Source: Chitinophaga sedimenti
GTDB taxonomy: Bacteria; Bacteroidota; Bacteroidia; Chitinophagales; Chitinophagaceae
NCBI RefSeq assembly: GCF_023156195.1
Contig: NZ_JAKUKA010000001.1
Span: forward strand, 2,604,001 to 2,668,000
Reading direction: 5' to 3'
Length of the DNA stretch: 64,000 nucleotides
Shown one piece after another: positions 49,669 to 59,600 of this stretch. The notes under the pieces were generated by a model. That model ran no database searches, was not told where the DNA came from, and was given only the letters and a program-made list of their open reading frames with translations. The first letter of the stretch is position 1. Every line of letters begins with the position of its first letter. Position numbers and translations under genes: made by a program.

Positions 49669-50225
49669 ACTAAAAAGACCTGTTCATTTGAGCAGGTCTT
49701 TTTTATGGTATACAATACACAATCTTCGAGATACGGAATACCCTTTAACCGGGGATGTTTGAACTCCAGCTCCCGCTTCATGCCAATTTTCTCCATCACA
49801 TGAATGGAAGGTAAGTTTACCTTCGGCGCCGTGGCTACTAATTTATCCAGTTCAACAACATCAAACCCAAACTGCATACATCTTTTGGCAGCTTCCGTCG
49901 CGTACCCTTTGTTCCAGTAACGCTTATCGAGCCGCCAGCCCATATCTACACAGGGCATAAAATCAGCTTCGTACGTGGGCACATGTAAACCGGTAAAACC
50001 GATGAAGGCGCCTTCGTCCGGGGTTTCCACCGCAAAGTAAGTGTATCCCTGTTCCTCATACTCTTTCTGAAAACTGCGGATCATGTTTATGGTATCTTCC
50101 CGGGAAGGCAGATTGGGAAAATAACGCATGGTCTCGGGGTCCTGGTTGATGGCGGTCATCTTATCGATATCGGCATCTGTCCAATTCCGGAAGCCGAGTC
50201 GTTCTGAGGTAAAAACATATTTCAT
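49614..50225 (-). CDS. GNAT-family N-acetyltransferase (RimJ/RimL-like)
   Basis: ATG at 50225 gives MKYVFTSERLGFRNWTDADI, the standard RimJ/RimL start. The acetyl-CoA motif A is visible as MGWRLDKRYWNKGYATEAAK, preceded by FIGFTGLHVPTYEADFMPC and followed by VVELDKLVATAPKVNLPSIH. The family-typical end is near CVLYTIKK. Here the frame goes on for about 31 residues through the terminator hairpin and into the antisense of the lipoprotein gene, so the stop codon has probably been lost by a base error near 49707. It may acetylate a ribosomal protein, an amine or an antibiotic; the substrate is unknown. Confidence 0.88.
   Translation of the reverse strand: MKYVFTSERLGFRNWTDADIDKMTAINQDPETMRYFPNLPSREDTINMIRSFQKEYEEQGYTYFAVETPDEGAFIGFTGLHVPTYEADFMPCVDMGWRLDKRYWNKGYATEAAKRCMQFGFDVVELDKLVATAPKVNLPSIHVMEKIGMKRELEFKHPRLKGIPYLEDCVLYTIKKTCSNEQVFLVYCCGSWVLVKSSEEPSS
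49672..49703. terminator. Strong bidirectional terminator between lipoprotein and GNAT genes
   Basis: AAAAAGACCTGTTC pairs with GAGCAGGTCTTTTT around an ATTT loop, giving an A- and T-flanked stem of about 13 pairs. It lies four bases after the lipoprotein stop. The GNAT frame as read runs through it. Confidence 0.9.
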
Positions 50226-50240
50226 ATCCTGCAAAAATAT

Positions 50241-50270
50241 AAAAAGCCGGCGCAGAAAAGCCGGCTTTTT
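50241..50270. terminator. Terminator upstream of the GNAT gene
   Basis: AAAAAGCCGGC (50241-50251) pairs with GCCGGCTTTTT (50260-50270) with an eight-base loop. It ends the lipoprotein gene transcribed from 50868 on the minus strand. Confidence 0.85.
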
Positions 50271-50352
50271 ATATGCACGCCGCATGCGGAAATCACTGAT
50301 GTGCGTTAAGTGTTCAGCAGAAGCGCATTCATGCGGGATGTACCAACACGGA

Positions 50353-50868
50353 TTACCATCCTTTCTTCACTTTGAATTTCCCTTCTATCCTTGCCTGTTG
50401 CATGGTAGCGGTCCCATAGCCGGCTGGTTCTATCAGGAAAGTACCGGTAATATAACCGTCCTTATCTCCCATGCTGGTGATGGTTACACCGCCGCCGCTC
50501 ACATGCGCGCCGGTCTGGTCGATGTAATAAGGTACATACTGATTACCCTCGTCGACCAGGTAATGCGCATGCGTGCCTTCCGCAGCAGCTATTTCTTTGT
50601 AAGGATGTGTACCCACCCCGCCCGTCCAGCGGATAAGGATGTAGCTGCCTGCCTGGTCGCCGTCGTCATCGGCAATTGCATAATAACCATCGCGGAAGCG
50701 GGTAGCGTAACTGGCCTTGCGGGTAATCCAGGGGCCTCCATCTACGCGGATTTGTAATTCAGCTTTTACGGGCGTGCCGTTATCGGGTGCCGGGGCAGCA
50801 TTGTCTTCTTTGGCACAGGCGAGCAACAGCAGCGCGAATAATGGGGCCAATACAAAATTGCATTTCAT
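50353..50868 (-). CDS. Lipoprotein of unknown function
   Basis: A 171-residue protein with a lipoprotein signal (MKCNFVLAPLFALLLLACAK, lipobox LLAC). The mature part contains LQIRVDGGPWITRKASYATR, GSYILIRWTGGVGTHPYKEI and GGGVTITSMGDKDGYITGTF. This is the layout of small beta-barrel-like DUF6252-type lipoproteins of Bacteroidota; the family assignment is weak. It is a single-gene unit with terminator 50241-50270. Confidence 0.7.
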   Translation of the reverse strand: MKCNFVLAPLFALLLLACAKEDNAAPAPDNGTPVKAELQIRVDGGPWITRKASYATRFRDGYYAIADDDGDQAGSYILIRWTGGVGTHPYKEIAAAEGTHAHYLVDEGNQYVPYYIDQTGAHVSGGGVTITSMGDKDGYITGTFLIEPAGYGTATMQQARIEGKFKVKKGW

Positions 50869-50973
50869 TTTTTGGGGAGGTTTTAACGTTTAATGGGCGC
50901 AAGTTAACCAGTTGCGCGCCACTATTGACCGCACATCAGTATGAATTGGGATAACCTCTGTCTGAATTGTAAA

Positions 50974-52440
50974 TTATAACACATCGCCGAGTATACGAAT
51001 GCCTTTTTCCAGTTCTTCCGGTGTGAGCGAAGCATAGCCCAAACGTAACGCACCTAATGATGCACCACCAAACGAAAATTGCTCGGTAGGAATAACGGAC
51101 ACACCTTTCCATAGCAGTACGGTAGCCAGTTCCCGCGTATCGGTAACGTCGCGAAGGGAGATCCAGTAAGCCAGTCCGCCAGCCGGCTTTGTGAAAGCCG
51201 CTTTATCACCAAGATAATGTTGCAGCAACACTTCCATACTTTCCCGGCGCTCTCCATAAATGCGGTACGCCTTACGCACATGCCTGCTGATCGCACCTTC
51301 CTCCATGAGTTCCGCTACGGCATGTTCCATTACACTATCGCCCTGCACATCGATCATTTTGCGGTGCGCGGCCACTGCGGCAATAAAGGCTCCCGGCGCC
51401 AGGATGTAACCAATGCGGACCGAAGGGGCTACCAGTTTACTTAAAGAACTGATGTAAATCACGTTTGCGGCGTTTGGCAAACTGGCCAGCGGCAACATAC
51501 TTTTTCCCTGGAAATGAAACTCGTGATCGTAGTCGTCTTCAATAATCGCAAAACCATATTGGTTGGAGAGTTCTACCAGCTTTATCCGTCGGTCTACTTT
51601 CATGCTCACCGTGGTGGGAAACTGGTGATGCGGCGTAACATAGATCGCCTTCAACTGCTTTTTCTTACACAACTTTTCAAGCGTTTCGATGCAGATACCT
51701 TCCGCATCTACTTTCAGTGGCAGCAGTTTAGCCCCGAATTGTGTGAAGGTAGTCCAGGCCGGCGCATACCCCGGATCCTCCACGGCGATATAATCCCCTT
51801 TCTGGATGAGTGCTTTGGCCGTTAAGTATAAAGCCATCTGGCTCCCCCTCGTTATACAGATATGACTGGTATCGGCGCGGAGGCCCCGGTCCCGCACCAG
51901 CATATCTGCAATAGCGCCGCGAATGCGATCACAGCCTGCGGGATTGCCGTAGCCCATCATGCGCCAGCGTGTATTTTGCTGGAAGATGCGGCGGTAACTG
52001 CGCGCCAGTTCGTTCATGGGCGCCAGGCGTACATCCGGCAGGCCGTCGTCGAATACGATCGTATTCTTTTTATGCGTGATAAAAGGATCGCCGGATAAGA
52101 GCGGTGCATTAAAAGAGAAGCCCGGCCTGACCGCTTCGCGTGTATGATCGCGGTAGGACGCTGTTTCCTGCGGCAGTTTACCGGATACAAATGTGCCCTT
52201 CTTATATACACTGGTCAGCCAGCCTTCCGCCAGCAAATCTTCATAAGCCAGTACAATGGTCTTACGGTTCACTGTAAGGCTCTCCGCCAGCTGCCGCGTA
52301 CTGGGCAAGGGCGTGCCGGGTTTGAAACGTCCCCGTTTGATCTCCGCAATAATCCCTTCGGCAATCTGCCGGTACACGGGTTTATCACTGTGCACTTCTA
52401 TGGAAAGGATCGTTTTCCACGGCCGCAACTTCTGGACCAT
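50974..52440 (-). CDS. MocR-family (PdxR-like) GntR/aminotransferase regulator
   Basis: A 488-residue protein with an N-terminal GntR winged helix (KPVYRQIAEGIIAEIKRGRF, PLPSTRQLAESLTVNRKTIV) joined to a fold-type I aminotransferase domain. PLP contacts are visible as CITRGSQMALYLTA, IEDDYDHEFHF (Asp for the pyridine nitrogen) and the Schiff-base Lys in YISSLSKLVAPSVRIGYILA. MocR/PdxR proteins usually activate vitamin B6 or amino-acid genes in response to PLP or a ligand amine. No pdxST genes stand next to it. A dyad at 52492-52511 overlaps its promoter. Confidence 0.9.
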   Translation of the reverse strand: MVQKLRPWKTILSIEVHSDKPVYRQIAEGIIAEIKRGRFKPGTPLPSTRQLAESLTVNRKTIVLAYEDLLAEGWLTSVYKKGTFVSGKLPQETASYRDHTREAVRPGFSFNAPLLSGDPFITHKKNTIVFDDGLPDVRLAPMNELARSYRRIFQQNTRWRMMGYGNPAGCDRIRGAIADMLVRDRGLRADTSHICITRGSQMALYLTAKALIQKGDYIAVEDPGYAPAWTTFTQFGAKLLPLKVDAEGICIETLEKLCKKKQLKAIYVTPHHQFPTTVSMKVDRRIKLVELSNQYGFAIIEDDYDHEFHFQGKSMLPLASLPNAANVIYISSLSKLVAPSVRIGYILAPGAFIAAVAAHRKMIDVQGDSVMEHAVAELMEEGAISRHVRKAYRIYGERRESMEVLLQHYLGDKAAFTKPAGGLAYWISLRDVTDTRELATVLLWKGVSVIPTEQFSFGGASLGALRLGYASLTPEELEKGIRILGDVL

Positions 52441-52474
52441 ATGTTTTTATCTTTTCTGGATGAACTGATGGGTC

Positions 52475-52511
52475 CAAATATACGCCACTTTTGTGATGTC
52501 ATTTAATCACA
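52475..52511 (-). promoter_or_regulatory. Promoter and dyad upstream of the MocR-type gene
   Basis: The minus strand reads TATATTTG at 52482-52475 (TANNTTTG consensus), 35 bases before the start. TGTGAT (52492-52497) and ATCACA (52506-52511) form an inverted repeat with an eight-base spacer directly upstream, where a -33 element would be. It is a candidate autoregulatory or divergent operator. Confidence 0.5.
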
Positions 52512-52659
52512 TCAACAACTAAATATATTGCATGCACCCGTTACAGTTTATCGTGAACAACAGATTACCAGGGGCCACCAAAGCAGGTTAACACCAGCCG
52601 GTTACGAGGCATCCTGAATGAACGAAAGCATCTAACTACCTAAATCAATACAACTCACA

Positions 52660-53224
52660 TGAAAGGTTACACGTACGGCCAGGCTGGCCCCTCCCCCGTT
52701 ACTTTACAGGACCTGGCGCTGTTAAAAAGACAGTGCTCTTTTCCGAAGAAGATGAAAAGAACCTCCGTCTTGCCGGGGAAGTGTTAAAAGATCAGACTGA
52801 TGCAGTGCTCGATCTGTGGTATGGTTACGTTGGCAGCAACGAGCACCTCCTTTATTACTTCTCCAAAGATCAGCAGCCGGATACTGCTTACCTCGCCGCC
52901 GTACGCGCCCGCTTCGGGCAGTGGATACTGGACCTGTGCAACCGTCCGTACGACCAGGAATGGCTGAACTATCAACATGAGATCGCACTGCGCCATCACA
53001 GTACAAAGAAGAATAAAACCGACGATGCGAAGGCGGTACCGATTATCCACTACCGTTATATGGTGGCCTTCATCTTCCCGATTACCGCCACCATCAAATC
53101 GTTCCTGGCGAATAAAGGGCATGATGCGGCCACGGTGGAGGCCATGCACGCTGCCTGGTTTAAAGCCGTCACGCTCACCGTTATTCTGTGGACACATCCT
53201 TACATTAATAAAAATGAATTTTAA
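52660..53224 (+). CDS. Protoglobin-domain protein
   Basis: The protein has about 188 residues when one A is added near 52728 (LLKKTVLFSEEDEKNLRLAG is then continuous). The start is MKGYTYGQAGPSPVTLQDLA. Features are those of single-domain protoglobins: helix with LWYGYVGSNEHLLYYFSKDQ, RFGQWILDLCNRPYDQEWLN and the proximal-His region YQHEIALRHHSTKKNKTDDA, then VPIIHYRYMVAFIFPITATI. Protoglobins bind haem with gaseous ligands. No signalling domain is fused, so it may act as a sensor or redox protein. It is followed after one base by a DUF2024 gene. Confidence 0.85.
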
Positions 53225-53225
53225 G

Positions 53226-53488
53226 ATGAAAATAGCAGTCTGGGATACCTACGTAGTAAAAAAGATGGCGCTGTAATGCACTTCGACATCCCGGTGCCCG
53301 ATAATATCGGGGCGACCGATACCGTATTCTCGTACGGCCGCCAATACCTGGCCAGTAAAGGACAAGACGGGCAACCGCTGTCCGCCAGGGAATGCCGGTT
53401 CTGTCATATTGAACAGGGTACGCCGGACATGATCGCTTCCATCGAAGCGCAGGGTTACCATATTATAGAAATGCAGGGGTGTAATTAA
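53226..53488 (+). CDS. DUF2024-family protein
   Basis: The protein has about 88 residues after adding one A near 53265 (WDTYVVKKDGAVMHFDIPVP is then in frame). The DUF2024 pattern is complete: VWDTYVVKKDG, ASKGQDGQPLSARECRFCHI, and YHIIEMQGCN. The C-x-F-C-H part (CRFCHIE) may bind a metal. The function is unknown. It begins one base after the protoglobin stop, so the two are almost certainly co-transcribed. Confidence 0.85.
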
Positions 53489-53495
53489 ACAACCG

Positions 53496-53527
53496 CGATG
53501 GGCCGCGAACGGCGGTCCATCGTTTTT
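53496..53527 (+). terminator. Terminator after DUF2024
   Basis: CGATGGGCCGC pairs with GCGGTCCATCG around a five-base loop, one mismatch, followed by five T on the plus strand. It closes the protoglobin-DUF2024 unit. Confidence 0.85.
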
Positions 53528-53540
53528 AATTTTTGTGCAG

Positions 53541-54248
53541 ATGAACATAGCCGCCAATCTTGAACAGGTACGTCACCGCATTGCCCGTGTGGCAACGCGG
53601 GAGGTAAAGTTATTACTCGCCACCAAAACGGTAAGCGCCGAACATATCCGCACCGCGATTGACCTTGGCGCCACCCTCACCGGGGAAAACAAGATACAGG
53701 AACTGAGCGCAAAATGGCCCCTGTTGCAGGATACCGGCGCGGAATTCCACTTCATCGGGCACCTGCAAAGCAACAAGATCAAGGAAGCCGTCAAATACGC
53801 GTCCTGCATCCAGAGCGTGGACCGCATCGACTTAATTCATCAGCTCGACCGCCGCCTGCAGGCCGAAGGAAAGCGCATCGATATCTTTCTACAGGTAAAT
53901 ACTTCTTTTGAACCGAGTAAGTTCGGCGTTGCGCCGGAAGCCGCCATGCAACTCGCGCAGGAAGCAGCGAAGTACGATACGCTGAAAGTAAAGGGACTGA
54001 TGACGATCGGGCTATTCAGTGCGGAACAGGAAAAGGTCAGGCGATGTTTCCGGCTATTAAAAACCACCGCCGGGCAGTTGCAGCAACTGGGCCTGCCCAA
54101 TGCCGATTTCGGGGAATTGTCCATGGGCATGTCGGGCGACCTGGAAACGGCCATTGAAGAAGGAGCGACCATGGTACGGGTGGGTACTGCCATATTCGGG
54201 CAGCGGCAGTACGCCGACAGTTATTACTGGAATGAAAAAGGGGCTTAA
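53541..54248 (+). CDS. YggS-family PLP-binding protein (PLP homeostasis)
   Basis: A 236-residue TIM-barrel protein. The PLP-binding Lys lies in VKLLLATKTVSAEHI and is followed by the strand ATLTGENKIQELSAKW. Further landmarks are FHFIGHLQSNKIK, FLQVNTSFEPSKFGV, LMTIGLFSAEQEKVR and the phosphate-binding SMGMSGDLETAIEEGATMVR with the end RVGTAIFGQR. YggS/PLPBP proteins bind PLP without enzymatic activity and balance the B6 pool. ATG at 53541 gives MNIAANLEQVRHRIARV. The stop overlaps the convergent gene by four bases. Confidence 0.92.
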   Translation: MNIAANLEQVRHRIARVATREVKLLLATKTVSAEHIRTAIDLGATLTGENKIQELSAKWPLLQDTGAEFHFIGHLQSNKIKEAVKYASCIQSVDRIDLIHQLDRRLQAEGKRIDIFLQVNTSFEPSKFGVAPEAAMQLAQEAAKYDTLKVKGLMTIGLFSAEQEKVRRCFRLLKTTAGQLQQLGLPNADFGELSMGMSGDLETAIEEGATMVRVGTAIFGQRQYADSYYWNEKGA

Positions 54249-54562
54249 AACCCCTTCTTCACTTCGTAATATTTTGTGCTCATATAAGTGAACACCTCGT
54301 TGCGCGTCGCCACATATTGCTTATTCACTGCACGGGTAATCATAATCCCAAGCATGCCGAACGCAGCGGCCAGTCCTTTTGGGTTATAGGTATTTACCAG
54401 CACCTTTTCTCCCTTTTTAAGAATGATGGCGCCATAAGTGCCTTTCTTCGCCAGCAGGAATTGTTTGCCCAGTAATGGTTTTTCAATTTTGTAAGTCAGG
54501 TGTGGAAGATTGGCTTCCAGGTCTGTTTTAATTTCTTCGATGGTACCGGGTTGAGTAAACAT
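54245..54562 (-). CDS. Small conserved protein of unknown function
   Basis: A 105-residue protein beginning MFTQPGTIEEIKTDLEANLP, followed by a beta-rich core (FLLAKKGTYGAIILKKGEKV) and a hydrophobic, Gly-rich segment (GLAAAFGMLGIMITRAVN), ending in YYEVKKGF. The hydrophobic stretch is too short and polar for a certain membrane helix. No family recognised. It converges on the YggS gene with a four-base overlap and is divergent from the ECF sigma gene. Confidence 0.65.
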   Translation of the reverse strand: MFTQPGTIEEIKTDLEANLPHLTYKIEKPLLGKQFLLAKKGTYGAIILKKGEKVLVNTYNPKGLAAAFGMLGIMITRAVNKQYVATRNEVFTYMSTKYYEVKKGF

Positions 54563-54654
54563 TGTTTTTGATGATTTTGCTGTCCAAGATATAAAAAGAC
54601 CGCAAAATTTGAATTATGTTTACAGTACGATAACTCAACCGGACTAACCAAATC

Positions 54655-55236
54655 TTGGAGAAAAATGATATAAATAGAGACCGGGCGCTATTTTCCCGGA
54701 TAGCTGAAGCAGATGAACAGGCATTCGAAGAATTGTTCCATCTCTACATGCCGCAACTCTATAAAATCATTTTTAACCTTGTTCCCATTGAACCCACGGT
54801 AAAAGATCTGGTGCAGGAGGTATTCCTGTATCTCTGGCTGGGCCGTGACAAACTCGCCGCCGTGGAAGAGCCGCAACATTGGATTTTCCGCATTGCCTAC
54901 AACCGCACCTTTAAACACCTTAAACAACGGCAATTACAGCTGGGCGTTACCGGCGACGTTCCGCTTCAGACCAATGAAACGGAAGAGGCAGTTCATTTAT
55001 CGGAAACGGTTCGTCTCATCCGCGAAGCCATTGCCGAACTGCCGCAACAGCAGCAGCGTATTTATCGCCTTAATCGCCTCACCGGCAAAAAGCCCGCGGA
55101 AATAGCCGCCGAACTGGACATTTCCGTACAGGCTGTCCGCAATTCCCTCACCCGCTCCGCCAAAGTCATCCGTGGATATCTCGTTAACCGGGGTATCGAT
55201 ATTCCCCTGATCCTGCTCCTTTTATACCGCTTCTAA
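54655..55236 (+). CDS. ECF sigma factor (FecI-like)
   Basis: A 193-residue sigma-70 family protein. Region 2 contains AFEELFHLYMPQLYKI and VPIEPTVKDLVQEVFLYLWL. Region 4 contains IAELPQQQQRIYRLNRLTGK followed by the HTH KPAEIAAELDISVQAVRNSL. TTG at 54655 is the start as read. A FecR-type anti-sigma gene and a SusC gene with an STN domain follow, so this sigma factor should activate the SusC locus when the outer-membrane receptor senses its substrate. Confidence 0.9.
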   Translation: MEKNDINRDRALFSRIAEADEQAFEELFHLYMPQLYKIIFNLVPIEPTVKDLVQEVFLYLWLGRDKLAAVEEPQHWIFRIAYNRTFKHLKQRQLQLGVTGDVPLQTNETEEAVHLSETVRLIREAIAELPQQQQRIYRLNRLTGKKPAEIAAELDISVQAVRNSLTRSAKVIRGYLVNRGIDIPLILLLLYRF

Positions 55237-55352
55237 TTTTTTTCGGGGGATGTGTATATTTTCTGTTCCCGGGGTACTATATCATATAACATTGCTACAA
55301 AGGCCAACCAAATCAGTTGATATTATTTTAATTATAGATATTGAACAGGGAG

Positions 55353-56500
55353 ATGATTGAAAGAGCCAACCAGCTACTGGAGCTTATCCGCACCGAAAAA
55401 GCCGGACCAGAACACTACGACGAGTTACTGCAGCTGATGCATGCCGACACGTCGCCTGAGCTTATTGCGCACATCCAGTCCTATTTTTCCCGCCATCCGA
55501 AACATGTTCCGGAGTCCGTTCCCTCATCCGGCAGCGCCGCCTGGCAACAGGTACTCCATAACGTAATAGAAGTCGATAAACCGCTGAGGACGCCTGTCCG
55601 CCCCTCCGCACCTGGCTGCGCATAGCCGCGGCAGCTGTCATCGTGGTCACGGCGGGCAGCATTTATTATCTGCAGCCCAGGACGCCCGACACCGGCGGGA
55701 CAACAGCTGTGGTACGAACCACGCCTATCGAACCCGGAAAAGAAGGCGCCACACTAACACTGGAAGACGGTACAGTGGTAGCGCTCGACAGCCTTGGTAA
55801 CGGCATGATCGCCGGCGCCAACGCTACGCTGCAAAACGGGCAGCTGGCTTACGCACCTGATGGTAAAAGCACGGCCTGGAATACCATCACCACACCCAAG
55901 GCCCGGCAGTTCCGCATCGTACTGCCGGATGGCACCACGGTATGGCTGAATGCCGCTACTTCCCTCCGTTTTCCCACCGCCTTCCCTGGCGGCGAACGGA
56001 AAGTAGCGTTACAGGGCGAGGCCTATTTTGAAGTAGCGAAAAACACAAAACAGCCCTTCCGCGTGAATTTAGGCGATACCGCCAGCGTGGAAGTACTCGG
56101 CACCGATTTTAATATCAATGCCTATACAGATGAACCCGCGGTCCGCACCACGCTGCTGAGCGGCAGTGTACGTGTGCGGCAAAAGCAGGAAGCCATACAG
56201 CTGCAACCGGGCCAGCAGGCCGTTATGCAAAAGCAATTATCGGTGGATAAAAATGCCAACATCGAAGGAGTCACTGCCTGGAAAAGTGGGAAATTCTATT
56301 TCGAAGGTGTTTCGCTGGAAGAGTTTATGCGGCAGGTAACGCGTTGGTATGATATTGAAGTGGAATATAAAGGCAGCACACCACAAATGCGGTTAAAAGG
56401 TAAACCTGGCCGCGACCTGGACCTGCAGGACCTGCTGGACGGGTTGGCCGAACTCGGTATCCGCTACAAAATGGAAGGAAGGAAACTAATCATTTTATAA
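55353..56500 (+). CDS. FecR-family anti-sigma factor
   Basis: The protein has about 380 residues after adding one C near 55605 (VRPLRTWLRIAAAAVIVVTA is then continuous). The cytoplasmic N-terminal part starts MIERANQLLELIRTEKAG. One membrane helix (WLRIAAAAVIVVTAGSIYYL) follows. The periplasmic FecR domain contains ARQFRIVLPDGTTVWLNAAT, LRFPTAFPGGERKVALQGEA and YFEVAKNTKQPFRVNL. It is followed by a DUF4974-type end (FMRQVTRWYDIEVEYKG). It inhibits the ECF factor until the STN domain of SusC signals ligand binding. It starts about 115 bases after the sigma gene. Confidence 0.9.
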
Positions 56501-56686
56501 TGATCAGCATAACAGCACAATCATAACTATTAGTCCAACATGAGAGAAACGTAATGCAAAGGGGAAAGGCAGAAAAAAGCCGGAAGGTGCTTGGAACCAC
56601 TATCCGGCGGGATTCAGCTAATCTGTAACAAGTCATCTCGCGAAAGAATCATTTGTTCATTCAATCAACCAAACTGTTACAAAAGT

Positions 56687-59600
56687 ATGAAATTAATCGC
56701 TTTTTGTAACGGAAGGGGCGCCGCATGCTCGTCCCTCCCGACATCAACCAAATCTGGGATCGCCGCATTATTACAGTGCGATCCGGCAATTAAAAGGAAA
56801 GTTCTGATGCAGGTTAAACTGATCGCCATCCTGTTAACGGGTTTTATCTGTCACGTTTCCGCGAAGTCTTTTTCGCAAACGGTGACGGTCTCAGGCAACC
56901 ATCTGAAACTCGAACATTTGCTGGCAGCCATCGAAAAGCAAACGGGGTACACTGCGCTTTATAATGAAGCGGACCTGAAGAATGCCGCGCCGGTATCGGT
57001 GTCGGTGAGAGACTTATCTTTAAAGTCTTTCCTGGACCTTGTTTTCACCGACCAGCCGCTTGATTACACCATCAGGCGTACCACTATTTTTATTCACAAC
57101 AAGCCGGTACAGTCCACCAGGCAGGCCGACGAGCCAACAGCCGCGCTGCCGCCCGTGAAGGGCCGCGTAACCGACTCCACCGGCCGCAACCTGGCCGGTG
57201 TAAGCATCACTGTAATGCGTGGTACCGCTCCAATTGGGGTAGCGCTTACCGATGCAAAAGGTGAATTCACCATCGCAGTGGAAATGCAGGCCGGTGACCG
57301 CCTGTACTTCTCCTCCGTTGGCTTCGAAAGCCAGATGGTGACCGTTGGCAACAACGGCGCTACGATCAACGTAGTGTTGAAACATATTGTAAAGGCATTG
57401 ACCGCTTTCGAGGTAACCACGGTGAACACCGGTTACCAGCGCATCCGTCCCGAGCAAAGCACCGGCGCGGTATCGCAGATGAACACCAAAGAATATGAAT
57501 CCCGCATCAGCACCAACTTCCTGGATGGCCTGGTGAACAGGCTGCCGGGTCTGATGATCAACAATAACGTGAACTTCACCAGTAACGGCAACTCAAGACC
57601 GCTGTTCAACATCCGTGGTATCTCTACCATGTCGGCTAACGAAAGCCCCCTCATCGTGGTAGACGGCTATCCGACGGAACTGACCCTCGGCATGATCGAC
57701 CCGAATGAAATTAAGTCGGTAACGATCCTGAAAGATGCTGCCGCAGCCACTGTGTATGGGGTACGGGCCTCCAATGGTGTAATTGTGATCGAAAGAAAAC
57801 AGGCCGTTATCGGTAAGCCGAAGTTCGCTTTCCGCGCTACCGCCGGCATTACACCTAAAGAAGATTACAGCCGTTATCGCTGGGAAGACAATGCTTCCGA
57901 AATTGTAAGCAACTATCAGAAGAACCTGACATCCCTGAGCGTAGCTCCCGGCACCTGGCAGCAACTGGCTACCGGCACTGCGGGCAGCGTAACGCGCACC
58001 CGGCCGTTTTTCATCGAAGCCCAGCTGGCCGCCAATATGATTACGCGGGAGCAGGCCGATAAGGCTTACGCAGATCTTGCCGGTTACGATAATCTCAAAG
58101 ATTACAGCCGTTTGTTCCAGCGCGCCGCCGTTACCCAGCAATACAACCTGAACGTATCGGGTGGTAATCCTAACGCGCTGTATTACATCACGGCTAACTA
58201 TACTAACAACGCAGCCAATAATATTAAAAACTCTGACGACCGCCTGCTGCTCTCCGCGCGTACCACGCTGAAGTTCACGCAAAAACTCGGACTGGAATTA
58301 ACCACCGACTACCCGGGAGTTCAACAACCGGAACGCCCCGGTACCGGGTATTACAGGCATTGCGCCGTACGAGCGTTTCCTGGATCAGAATGGCCAGTCA
58401 CTCGCCGTGATGAACAGCGGCACACCGGCTCCTTTGTACAACGACATCCTCATCGCCAACGGCCTGTACGACCATAATTACTATCCACTGGTAGATGCTA
58501 ACGAAATCACGGACAAAACGCATACGGTGAACAACCGCATCACCGCTAATTTTACTTATGACTTCGGCGGTGGATTTGATGTACAGTTTGGCGGCATTTA
58601 CGAAACATCTACTTCAGATCTGGATTACTATGCATCCGAAGCATCTTCTGTAGCAAGAAGATATATGAACGCTTATGCCGCCCGCAATACCGACGGCTCG
58701 CTGAAGTTCAACATTCCGAAAGGCGGTTATCTGCGCCAGATGGGTACCAGCACTTCCAGCTACACCGCGCGCGCGCAGTTAAACTATAACCGCAGGTTCG
58801 CCGGCGTACACTCCATCAACGGCATCATCGGCGCCGAAGTGCGCAACCTGGTGAACAAAAGCAAGCTCGCGAGCTACTTTGGTTATAATGATGAAACCCT
58901 GCTGCAACAGCCTGTTGACTATGCCTCCATTGTCACCGGCGCACTCAGGGGCACCTTTAACCTTGGCGCTCCGCTCCAGAACAACATGACCGGGTTGTTT
59001 AACCAGCAGTACTCACAGGATCGCTTCCTCTCCGGTTACGCCAACCTGGTATATGCCTACAAAAGCACTTACTCTTTAACCGGCAGTATCCGTATCGACC
59101 AGTCGAACCTGTTCGGCACCAACCCGAAATATAAATACAAACCGCTGTGGTCTACCGGCGCCGCCTGGAACATCCACAACGAGGAGTTTATGCAGGACGT
59201 GACTGGATCAGGCAGCTGAAACTGCGTGCGGCATATGGCTTCAACGGTAACGTGGCTAAGATGTCGCTGCCGCAGGTGATTGCGGAAGCCAAATTCAATA
59301 CCTACACCACACCTTCCGCCCCTTCATTGGTATTGTCGTCCATGGCTAACAGCAGCCTGCGCTGGGAACAAACCCGCAACTTTAACATTGGCCTGGATTA
59401 CGCCGTGTTTAAACACGTGTACGGTACGCTGGATTACTATAACAAACGCAGCACCGACCTGTTAGGTAACGCGCAGATCGATCCGACCATCGGTACAAGT
59501 CCGTCCCTGATTAACCGTGCCACGATCGACAACCAGGGCGTGGAATTTGCCCTGCATGCCGATTGGATAGCCAACGATAAAATGAACTGGAACACAGGCC

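Noticed and set aside
56687..58300. Long minus-strand open frames inside SusC
   Set aside because: They are shadows of a clear SusC coding region on the plus strand.
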